A stretch of 64,000 nucleotides of DNA from Rhabdornis inornatus (Eukaryota; Chordata; Aves; Passeriformes; Rhabdornithidae). Positions 41,401 to 53,400 of the stretch are shown one piece after another (position 1 is the stretch's first letter; every line of letters starts with the position of its first letter). The stretch spans positions 124,001 through 188,000 of the forward strand of contig VWZS01004853.1 of NCBI GenBank assembly GCA_013397075.1, read 5' to 3'. The position numbers and the translations under genes are program-made. The notes under the pieces were generated by a model, which had not been told where the DNA came from, did no database searches, and saw only the letters and a list, made by a program, of their open reading frames with translations.

Positions 41401-44400
41401 ACAGTTAGGCACAAGAAACAGAGATAATCAGGATGAAGGTGAGATTTTAAAAAATAATTAAAAGAAAAAAAAGGAAAATTACAAGTAATTGTTCTTTTAA
41501 AGGATAGCATTCCTTGGCTTATTTTAAAAAGGATACTAAACTTCTTTGAAGCCATAGCAAAGGAAAATATAGCAGGGAAAAAGGTTTTCTTTATGTACAT
41601 CTAATTTCCAAGATTGTTTTGGAAACGTGTTTCGGGTTATTTTTTGTGATCTATGTTTTGTTTTTTCTGAGATGCAGAGATACGGAAAGAGGTAAAACTT
41701 TCTCTTGAAACTCCATTATGCTTTTGGAAATACTTCCTAAACAGAGGCTTGTTAACTGTGGCTACTTCCGTACCAACACCTAAGATACAAATCACCATGG
41801 CAATGCTGGGTCATGTAATCAGGCAAAAATGAGGACAGTGATCAGACAGTAAATGATGTGTTACATTAGTGGGTTCTGTGTGCTTGGTCAGAGCAGTTGT
41901 TTGACTGAAACTCTTGTTTCAGCTAACAGGTTGTTAGTACTTTAAATGACTTTGTACTTCACCCTGCATGGAATAATCAGATGTATTTTGGTCATGCTAG
42001 TGGTCCCACAGACTTAGGTTTCACTCAATTTTGCATTGATCGTTGATTGTAATACCATTTAATTTGTTTGGATATGTTACAGCATGCAGTACAACTCTGC
42101 CTTTTCCTTAATTTTCTTGCGTGGCTGAACAACAGGAGGTAAAATTCTGCATTTTGAGCTTTAGATGTCAGTACAGAGCCCATCCTGTCCATGCTGTATT
42201 GAAGCAACAGGAGTCCATTGGGATCTTTTGGTGCACTCCTCAATGACTGATACTTTGCACACTGTGAAGATTAGAGTGAATATGTGGTTCTTACTGCCTC
42301 TCTCAAGGATGTGAAACCTAATGTCCTCTATAGAGATTGTTGTAAGGGCTGGACATTCTAATGCAGAATCTGCGAAACTTTGAGTCAGTAACAGGTTAGT
42401 GGCTTCTGATCAGCCAGAGTGTTTATTACTGCATGGATAGGCATTATCCAGAACCATAGCTGCAGTCATTTTCGGATTTGTTTGCTGTTTGTAATAGCAA
42501 CACTGAGTATCCTAACCTAGATGGTATTTCACATCTTCCATCAGTAATAAGTTTGTCACTTCCAGTGGAGAAGGTGATAACGAGCTGATACATGTGTGAA
42601 CATCTGAAACTTCTGCAGCTATACTTCCAAACAGAGCTGGTAGAATCACTGAAACATTGAACTGTTGAGGCAGTTACCTTGTTTCTAGTCTTGACTGATA
42701 GTTCTGAAGTCCAAAACAAATTTAAACCGGAAGAGTATTTTGGGTGTGTTAACACAGTATACTCTTACATCAAATGGCTGATATTCTTCTTGCACTTTTG
42801 AAGCTTGCTTAATAAAATATTAAATGTCTTTCGGTGCTTTCTTGACAAATTTACTGATTTTCTGAGCAGTAACTTTTATCAACCAGTGGGATTGGGCTAT
42901 GCTGTTGTAAAAGTGGCAGTTTCGAAGTTACCCATGGATCAGGCCACATTATCTGGCACATAGCACTGGTGAGGTTTTGCTGTGAGACCTATAAAGATGT
43001 GCTCTTGAGGAATACTTCCTTATCCTGTAATGAAATGCTCTTCAAGATGAGTTCATTTAAATCTTAGGACCCAGCCTTAATTAACTCCCTATCTGGCGTA
43101 AGGTTTGAAATTAAAGGAAATTCATCAGATCACTTTGCCTTTTATCATAGTTTTTATGAACCTATTCAAAAACATCTTACTCTGTTATATGTGTAACTTC
43201 TGTAGAATCATCCTTATACTAAAAGAAGTAACCACTTTTTTCTTTTAAAAAGCTGTGTCCAACTACTGCTGTTTACAGCTAGCTCCGCTTCCCCTCTCCT
43301 AAATCTCAGCTTTTCAAGAACTTAAAAGTATTTCTTCAGAAGACTGTAACATAGAGAAATACGCATTGTAAATACATTTCTGGTTTAATTTTCTGTTGTC
43401 TTAGGTGATTCAATGCCTCTGTATTCCAACTGGCGGTTGAAGGTGATGGAGCACAATCAAGGAGAGCCTCTCCCTTTCCCACCTTCTGGAGGTTGCTGGT
43501 CACCACTGGTGGATTACTTGCCTGAAACTTCTCCTCCGGGAATGTCACTTCACAGGTAGCTGTTTTGGCAATGCCAGTGGCAGTGCATTATGTTTTCATT
43601 TGTGTTGCAAAAATACAGTAATTCGAAGATAGCAGATTAAAGGGCAGTTGATAATACATTTGTTTTCTGTGGGTTTACTCACAGGTCTGGCAATTTAAGA
43701 TAATTCAATTTTTTAATCTGGAGGATTAAAGTGTTTGTATTTTTATTATGAGCATTCATCTTTTCCCTTATAACACAGTTTCATAAGTGTTTATAGACTG
43801 AAGAATACAAGTTAGAAGCATATGAAGCTCTTTGGAACTCTTCATGAAGTTCTTCTTACATTCTTCTAACATACTATTTTTTTTTCTTTTAGATGCAATA
43901 TAGCAGTGATTCTTTTGACTGATTTGATAGTTGACCACAGTGTAAAGGTGGAGTGGGGAGGATACTTGCATCTTTTGCTTCATGCAATTTTTATAGGTAA
44001 CTAACTTCTTACAGAAATACTTACAGTAACCTGAGGGATTGCCAGCTGTTCTTTTTAATATTTAGATTAGTTTTTGCCATTGTGTTGAAATCCCATTAAT
44101 TTGATAATATTTACGGTATTTTTAAAAATTCAATTAAATGTCTTTCAGCTTAATTAGTATAATTAAGATTTTTTTGGAGTTGTTTTAAGGCACTTTCTTT
44201 TGGAGTCACTTTTACCTTTTGTAGAAGACACAGTAAAATTCAATTTTTTTTCTTTCTGTTTCTAAGTGTAATAATTTTCATACAGAGCACAGATTAAGTT
44301 CTTACTTGTACTTTGTACTTTAACCTTGCATGGGATTATCAGATACATTTTAGCCTGATCAACATACAGTTTGTTAAACCATATGTTGTTGTTTCTGTAT

Positions 44401-47400
44401 TGAAGCACTGAAAAAATACTGTCTAGAGAATTCTATATCTGTTATTTGGTAGAGTATAACAGACCAATTTGAATACTGCTATTTTTAAAATAATGTAATT
44501 CAGCACACCCTTTGAATATCATAAAGCCTTGCTGTTTTCCTTTTGTGTTAGGTTTTGACCATGGTCACCCTGAAGTCTATGAACATTGTAAGCGACTACT
44601 TTTGCATCTACTGATAGTGATGGGCTCTGGCAGTAATGTCCAGTCTGTTGCTTCTGTCCTACTCAGAAACAGAGAGTTCAATGAGTCCAGGGTGCTTACT
44701 GTCAAGCAAACTACCCATTTAGATTACACTTTCACAGGTAGGCTTTTGATTTATTACATGTTGCTTTGTTAAAATGGCATGGGAAGTTATCTCTTCTTAC
44801 AGGCATTAATAAGATTTCTGTTGTTTGTAATATTTTCCTGAGGCCTTGGCATTAAAATGTGTTTCTTTGGATTTTAATGAAGTCAAAATGAGTAGAGTTC
44901 TCATTAGTACTTCATGCTCAATCATCAAAGTAGGGAGCACAGTTGAATGATGAATAGTAGTGGAAATCAAAGAGGGAGCTCTATGCTTTAGAACTTTAAT
45001 ACAGCAGTTTTTATGATGCCTTTGAAAATAAAAACCAAGAGGATACATCTCTTTGTTTATAGCATGTTAAAATTTCCAGGTTTTGTGAGCTATGATTGCA
45101 TTCTTTATTGGCTATCAGAATATTTTTTGAGATACTACTTTTTAATATCCACCTTAACTTTACAATATTGTAATGATACAGTACACTTCATATTTCTGTG
45201 TGTCTCTTTATGAAGGGAATGTTCTGATGGTGAGACTGTATTGTTATTTCTGTTGAAATAGTTGAGGTTTTTTAAAATTTAATATTTCATATTATTTCAG
45301 TAGGTGGCAGCATATTGCCATACAATTTTTTGTTCTGTTTTGTTCACATCAGCAATGGTTTTATTACTTAGAAAAAGTAATAATCTGATTTGTAAATTTG
45401 TCTTTTTCTAGCAATGAGGAATTAAATTCCACTGTGTATAGTGGAAGGATTATTTTACATGAATCTGTTTGGCAGAACTTTAATGATGCATATACAAACC
45501 ATTCCCTTCCTAATCTTTAAGGTCTTGGATAAAACTGTCTAAACACGACATAATAAAACAAAGATATCTGATAGAAACTAGAGTAAGGTCAGCATCAAAC
45601 ATTTCCAGCTGGGGATTAGGATAAGGTGTTTACAGGTATGCACGCCTAGCACAAGGCAGGACAAGCTAATTTTAAATTTTATTAGAGCTGGCTAAGCTCA
45701 AATACACCAGTCCAAATTTTTGTGGTTTTATACTGAAAATTTGTGGTAGGTCAGTGAGTCTTAAGCTTATTTAAATACAAGTGTTACAGTCAAGAGCCCT
45801 GCCAGTTTTCCTTGGTAGTTTACTTTCTCTCAGCCCTTCGCAGATGGATAGAAGGGCAATGTGAGGAGTCACTGCAGTTGTGTTTTATTGCCACATGATT
45901 CTTTATATGGAACAGAAAAATCTTCTAGCTGCAAGATTAAGCTAACTGCAGAGAAACTTTGTACAGCCACAGAAGCTCTGCTTAGAGTCCATTCAGTGGA
46001 TAATACTTAGTGTTCACTGATTTCAAGTACTCATGGTTACACTGGGACTGGGTTTTAACAAAAAAAATCTGCTCATCAGTGGGAAATAGTCTGTATAATT
46101 TTTTAAATTAAGTTGAGATGCCTCAGAAGCTGATGAGCTCTCAAACTATTAGTACAAAATGAAGAATAATACAGAGATTTTAAAAAGGCATCTAGCAGTT
46201 CCCAATTAAAGTTCATATAAGGCATGTGAAGAATTTGCATATATGAGACTTGTTGATTTAATTGAAATTATTGCATCCATTAATTTATTCTCTTTTAAGT
46301 ATCCTCATTACATTTACTAAGTTACTGGACTTTTTAGAGGGCTGTTTTTTCTTTTTATATATTTAATATTAACTGTCAAAAGTGCATAATCATGTTGTTT
46401 CAATTTCAGCAGGTGTTCATGATTTTATACCTGATTACCAGCCCTCTCCAATGACAGACTCAGGGCTTAGTTCAAGTTCTACCTCTTCTAGCATCAGTTT
46501 AGGAAATACGAGTGCTGCCATTTCTCAACTGCACACCACAATCCTCAATGAGGTTGACATTTCAGTAGAGCAGGATGAAAAAGTGAAAACTCTTATAGAA
46601 TTTATTACCTCAAGGTAAGATTTCAGTTTTTATTTTTGTCAAGACAGATATTTTGTGGAAAAATACTTACTATTTAGCATCATGTTGTCTAATTCTATGT
46701 CTGTTTTATCACCGAAGTAAGTGTTTTTATGTGATACATGTATAAAAAGCTCTAACTTTCCAATACTTTCAGAGAATTTTGACCACTCTTTAAAGTCCTG
46801 ACTGTTTAAAAATATTTTGCCATGTTTTATTCTGAATTAGGGCAGGAATACATTGAGATGATTAGGGAGCTGCAAGATTTCTGTGCGGTTTAGGGATTAC
46901 CTAGTAGTAGAGAGCTGTCTATTCAAAAATCAGAAATTTGTTGCAAAGGACATCGGTAAAATCATCCAAATCTGTGCAGTTTGTATGATAGTTTATATTA
47001 AGCTTTCAAGATGGTGCAAATCTGAAATCCTACGTGTTTCGCCATGCTTTTGGTACTTTTGGTTTTCCTCAGCCTAAATTTATAATAGTGTGGTGTATTG
47101 ATGGAAAGGAATTGGGAAGAAGGAAGTTAGGAAGTGCATAATGGTAGTAGTTGCACTGGTTCTTTCTTAGAGAGCTAACTATTGCACTATAACTATACCA
47201 GAGAACATCTCTTCCATCTTCTTACCCAGTTATTTCAATTGGAACTGATACATTGCTTTTCACTTTGTCTTAACTTCTTGTATATTGTATAATATTGGTC
47301 AGTTGTCAAAATTCTTTCCAATTTGTGTCTGCACTACTAGGTGGTTTCTTTTATGTGGTATATACTAGATTCTTTTGCACTTAACCTTAAGGTTCAAATT

Positions 47401-50400
47401 TCATTTAAATAATGTTAAGGACAAAAGCTATGTTTTATATTCTGTTTACTCTATTTTTGTATTTTTTAGGAAAAGAGGCCCACTTTGGAATCATGAAGAT
47501 GTTTCAGCCAAGAACCCTAATATAAAGAGTGCTGAACAGTTAACTGTGTTTTTAAAGCACGTGGTATCTATATTTAAACAGTCTAGCTCAGGTATGTTAG
47601 AAAACAGACAATACATGATTGAATGTACAAGACTGCAAACTAAATAAATACTTTTTAATGCATGTAAACGCATAGGTTATCTAAAAAATCACTCTAGGTA
47701 ATTACTGCTTCTAAATAACAGTTTTTCTTGTATATTGCTCACTTCAGTTTATGTTTCTGTTACAGCAGATTTAAATATCATCTTCTAGGAATGAGATAAA
47801 ACATCTTATTAATTTCTTGTGAACACTTAATATTCAAGTCATAAATGTTTTATTGTCTGCAAGTCTCTCTACCATTAAGTATTTGGAATACATGTTTATA
47901 TTCCTGTAAAGATTTTTGACACTAATGCTTCTTGAGAGAAATGTTGAGGATATGAGAATATTTTAAATTTAAGAATTACTTTGGCAATTTACTCTTCAGT
48001 GAATTCCAGTGGATTTGTTTTTTAATAAAGTAGTGTTGCTTGAATATTTATTTGCCTTAATAGGAGGATATCAATTAGAACATCGTCTCAGTGAAGTTGC
48101 TTTGCAAACTGCGCTTTCATGCTCCTCTCGCCATTATGCTGGGAGGTCCTTTCAGATTTTCAGGGCTCTGAAGCAGCCTCTCACTCCATCTACACTTTCT
48201 GATGTTCTCTCCAGATTAGTAGAAACTGTTGGAGATGCAGGAGAAGAAGCTCAGGTATTTGAAATTTTGCCCCCACTTTATTAAAAAGCTAAGTCAGCTA
48301 AAAAGAATTGTTTTATTAAGTTGCTTCTTATTTTTAAGTATTTCAAATATCAGAACAGTTTTAATCATTACTCTTCCTGAATTTCACCTAATTAACTGAG
48401 GAAAAGTTGTGCACATTCTCTTCTACAGCAATAGGCTCTTTCAGAAAGTTTGGTACATCTGTTTCCTGTAGGCACCACCTCTTTCATTATTAGAGAATAC
48501 TAAGATCAGCCATATAAGAAATTATTCAGGTTTTCTTTTGTTAAGAACTTCACCTGATAACTGTTGACAATCATTCAACTTAGTGTCAATGTACATCTTA
48601 AGAGTGTATCTAGTGTTTTAATACTGCAAAATGAGTCTGAATGACTTCATCCTTCAATCCATCCTTAAAAACAATGCCAACCAAAATTAATTCAGTAAAT
48701 GCTTATAATTTAATGGAAGTTTTCCCTTGTCTTGAAGCTATGCTGCTAACTTGAGCTGTCTCATGAGGATTGTGTTCTAATTGAAGCATGAAGTAATTTA
48801 GTTAGTCATACTAATTTTATATTTTTATATTAGTACTCAGTAGATTTTCTGTGATCTTCCTTGTGCATATTGCATAATTTATAATGGCCTGTGGCTTTCC
48901 CCAGGGTTTTGTCATAGAGCTGCTTTTGACTTTAGAATCTGCTATTGATACATTGGCTGAAACCATGAAGCATTATGATCTGCTTTCTGCCCTTTCTCAG
49001 TAAGTTATTTTATTAGTCAATCTATGCATTTTTGTACATTTGAATTATTAAAAACCTGTATTATAAATGCAATGAAATAATTTCATGTAATCTTTGCAGA
49101 ATAATTGTATCCATATAGCAAAATTGCTTGCTCTGATACGGTTTTAGCATTCTGCCTCAAGTAAAACTTGAAAGAATCTAGATTTCCTGAAAAGGACATC
49201 TTACTGCCTTTCTGATTTACCCTCTTGGGTTCAATTTTATTTTGTAAAAAAGGTATTCAAGGAGTTTCTTAAGGCTCAGTTCTGAAATACTGTCAGTTCT
49301 TCTTAAACTTCTTGAATTTAAAGGCTCTGAAAAGGCTGGTCGTTCTTAGGCCTCAGGTTTGTTGTCCATATATAATAAGTGTAACTGAACAGTCTATCTC
49401 ATTTGTGTGTCTCATTGCAGTTTGAGTGGTTGACTTGATGATTTTTTATCAAACTGAAAAAAAATCCTTAAATGTACAGACATCTGTATTTATTTAACTT
49501 CCTTGCCAAGTTTTTGAAAACACTGAGATTTCTAGGAATACATTCAATTTCTCAGTATCAGAATAGAAAGGTGGTGGGTTTCCTAGGTCAGATACGTCAG
49601 ACAAATACATGGTAATAATTATATTAATTCATTCATTTCTCGACTTTTATCACATCTTTAAATAAGTTGGGATGCTAGATCATCACTTACGCATAATCTT
49701 TGACATGCTATGGGCTAATTTTTCTGATTTTGCTGTAATTTTTATGGTATTCTGGGATTGTAGTAAATAGATGTGGTAGAAAAGATAACAGAGTGCTGCA
49801 ATCTTGATCTTATTTCTTAAGGATATTTTAATAATAAATACAGAAATCCTGTATTTACATGTATTATAATACTCTCAGGGTGATGAACCGGAGTATTCAG
49901 TGCACGTATATGTGATTAGTGTAACATCTTTTTCCTTTCTAACCTTTTTCTAAACTCTATGTTACTGAAGTATTTTGCATGTAACATTGTGTAATACTGA
50001 TTTTCATTTTAGAACCTCATACCATGATTCTGTAATGGGAAACAAGTATGCAGCTAATAGGAAAAGCACTGGACAGATAAATCTAAGCACAAGTCCCATT
50101 AATAGCGGCAGTTGTTTGGGATACTACAGCAATACAAGGAGTAATTCCTTGAGACTGAATTTGATCAGTGAGCGGAGAGGCGACCGGCGACGGAGCAACA
50201 CACTGGATATAATGGATGGAAGGATAAATCATGGTGGAAGTTTGGCAAGGACTAGAAGCCTTTCCTCCCTGAGGGAGGGAGGGATGTATGATGTGCAGCC
50301 CACTACTGACCCTGTCAACTTGATGGCCACCATATTTTGGATTGCAGCTTCGTTGCTAGAGTCAGATTATGAGTATGAATACCTTCTGGCTCTCAAGCTC

Positions 50401-53400
50401 CTCAACAAGCTTCTTATTCACATGCCTCTGGATAAATCAGAGAGTCGGGAAAAGATAGAAGAGGTGCAGAATAAACTGAAATGGAATAACTTTCCAGGTC
50501 TTCAGCAGCTTTTTCTGAAAGGCTTTACTTCAGCTTCTACACAAGAAATGACAGTTCATCTCCTCAGTAAACTGATCACAATTTCCCGGCATGCTTTGGT
50601 GGATCCTTCTCAGTTAGCAGGTATCTTTAGTAAATATGCAATAAAAATACATTTTTTCATCAAATTAAGTGGAGTCAAATTCAGTAGTAATTGTGCATTT
50701 GCCTTAAAGAAACACTTCTGTTAAACACTTTCTGCAGTTGTCCGTATTACACTGCTACACAGTGGGAATAAGTTACAGACTATTACTATCTCACAAGCAA
50801 GATTGCATGTAAACTTTATGCATTGACTAATGTTTGCAAGTGAGATTTAAGAGCTGTGTGATTTTTTTCATGATCTTGTGCTAACTAGTTCAATTAACAC
50901 TATTTACACATTTTTAGAAACAATGTGACATAGTGCCTGAAACTGTCGCGTTTCATGGTAGTTTTCCTTAATTGGTCCAGTGATGATTTTATTTTCATCA
51001 TACATTTTTATACCTAGTACAGACATATTTATATGCATTGTTCATACACACATACTTAGGTAAATGTATGTGTATACATAATTTTTATATCTGTGTGAAA
51101 GTTTGTGTCGTGCTGCAAGAGTTTTAAATACTGGATAACTCCACATTAAATTAAGTCATGTTAAAACCTTAAGGGCTCATATAACTCTATTTATGTATTT
51201 GTTTAGGGTTTCCCCTAAACATCTTGTGCCTGCTTCCTCATCTGATACAACATTTTGATAACCCTACTCAGTTTTGCAAAGAAACAGCTGACAGGATAGC
51301 AAAGGTATGTAACATGATGTTTGGAGAAGTATCCAGGAGGATATGTATACCAGTATTACTGTATTTTTTTGGGGATCCCTTACGTAATACTTCTATGTGA
51401 TACTAATAGTGATATACACTGAGAGGTCATATTTTAAGGATGTGATCCAATCTAATTTCTATAGCTGGACCTTGTATCAACCCCTGAGTTTGTTTGTCAA
51501 TGGAAAAACTCATTTAGCTCATTCTGTAAAATTTAGATTTCAAGAGCAAATTTTCTTACTATTGATATAAATTACTTTTTTTTACTTGCCTGATTTTTCC
51601 ATTTGTAATTTTGAATGTCAACCTAATCACATTTTAAACATGCTTCCTAATTTTCTTATGAGAAGGAAGTGATTCTTACTGGTAGACAGAGAAGGTTGTA
51701 TGTTCTTTCTATTACTTGGACACAGTGAAATATACCTTGAAATATTTCTGAACTGTAGTGGCTATTAAAGCAGAACATGGTGCACAACAGCTGTTGTCAG
51801 CCAGGATGGTGTTGCACTGGCCTGACAGAGTCTTTGTTTTAAGGAAAAATGTGAAAAGGGGAATAGGAAAGAGCTGTCTGGCACAGGAGATGCAGTCATA
51901 GACCTCTGGCTGCCCAGGCTGTGACACATGAAACACTAAGCTGTGCACAAGCTGATTCAAATCACTTGCCTGATGCAAGTGCAGAAATTACTGCTGCCCT
52001 TAAATACTTGTATTACTTAAGTGAGGGATATTGGTTCATTATACCAAATGTATGATGAGTAGATAAACTTGGAACATGGATGCCACAGTACCAAAATTCA
52101 ACAGAAACTGTAGGTAGTGCTTTTGGTTTGATTTCACTTACTAGAAAATAACTGAAGTGAAATCTTGGAAATGAAATCTTGGAGTGAAATCTGGGAGAAG
52201 TGCATAATGACTCATGAATGCTTGGAAATTTAAAAAAATATTTCTAATATATTAAATATGGTTTTGCTTTTCAGGTTTGTGCAGAGGAGAAGTCACCAAC
52301 TCTTGCCAATCTGGCTCATATGATGAGTTTATACAGTACACACAGTTATTCCAGAGACTGTTCTAACTGGATTAATGTAGTCTGTAGATACTTGCATGAC
52401 TCTTTCTCAGATGCCACATTTAACCTCATAACTTATCTTGCAGAGGTAAATTTTTACTGGAAGTTTCTCATGTCGATAATTCATTGCCAATTCCTTATTT
52501 CTCATTAATCTGAATATCAGGGGGAATAAAGCATGTCTTTTCTAACAGGAAAATATTACTAAAATGTTCTAGGATGTAGAAGAGGGATGACTGCTGCCAT
52601 TTTGGAGTGCAGTAATTTATATATACCTTGAAATTGTAATTCCTCTAATGAAAGATCTCCTTTTGTGAGAGTGGTGTTTGGCAGTAGATGTTTATATTCT
52701 GTACTATGTTAATATACACTGTCTTGGCTTTAGCAAACTAAGTTTAATGCAAATTTTAAGAGTCCTTCTTTAATCAGGTACATGTCTTTATCACAACTTC
52801 AAAAATAAATTGCAAAGTTTGGTTGTAAGTAGTGCATAAGGTAGAAAATGATAATTTAAATTATAGAAACCAGTGTATTATTCTGCCAGCCATTCATACA
52901 GGACAGCTGTTAATTTCTTAGTATGAAAAGCTTATAGAGCTTGTCTTTGAAGTGTATCCCTTCAAACTGATGGAGGCATTTTTAAAAATTTGTTCATTCT
53001 TACAAATGACTTTTTATCTACCTGTTTTGTTTGTAAAACTGCATTTACCAACCTTCTTTAAGGTATTGCTGTAATTGTTTTTCATATAGTTTGAAGATTT
53101 TGAATTAGTATGGACACTTTTATTTAGTGAAAAGTGTTTTACTATTAGGTGCTTTTGATCTTTTCTAAAAATATGCCAAAATTTGGCGGAAAAAATGAAT
53201 TAGGACAAAAACCATTGTGCTGTTGCATTACAGTTTTTTAGTGCTAAAGCAAAAGTTTGAAAAACAGGAAGTGGTACATTGAAGTTTCTCAAAGGGAAAA
53301 ATAAATGTGTGTAGAAATTAACTGTATTTTAATATTTGCTTTCACTTTTTGCTACTGTTAAAGGCCCTAATTAAATTTTGTATTTTAAAAACCTTTTTTT

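Noticed and set aside
42444..42755. 103-codon minus-strand ORF in intron e33-e34
   Set aside because: No recognisable motif or splice context. It may be part of decayed repeat sequence, but there is not enough evidence to call a gene.
50621..51206. Possible U12-type intron (donor GTATCTTT after e41)
   Set aside because: The donor is only an approximate match. The nearest CCTTAA branch-like string is more than 30 nt from the acceptor, too far for a U12 branch site, so it is treated as a U2 intron.
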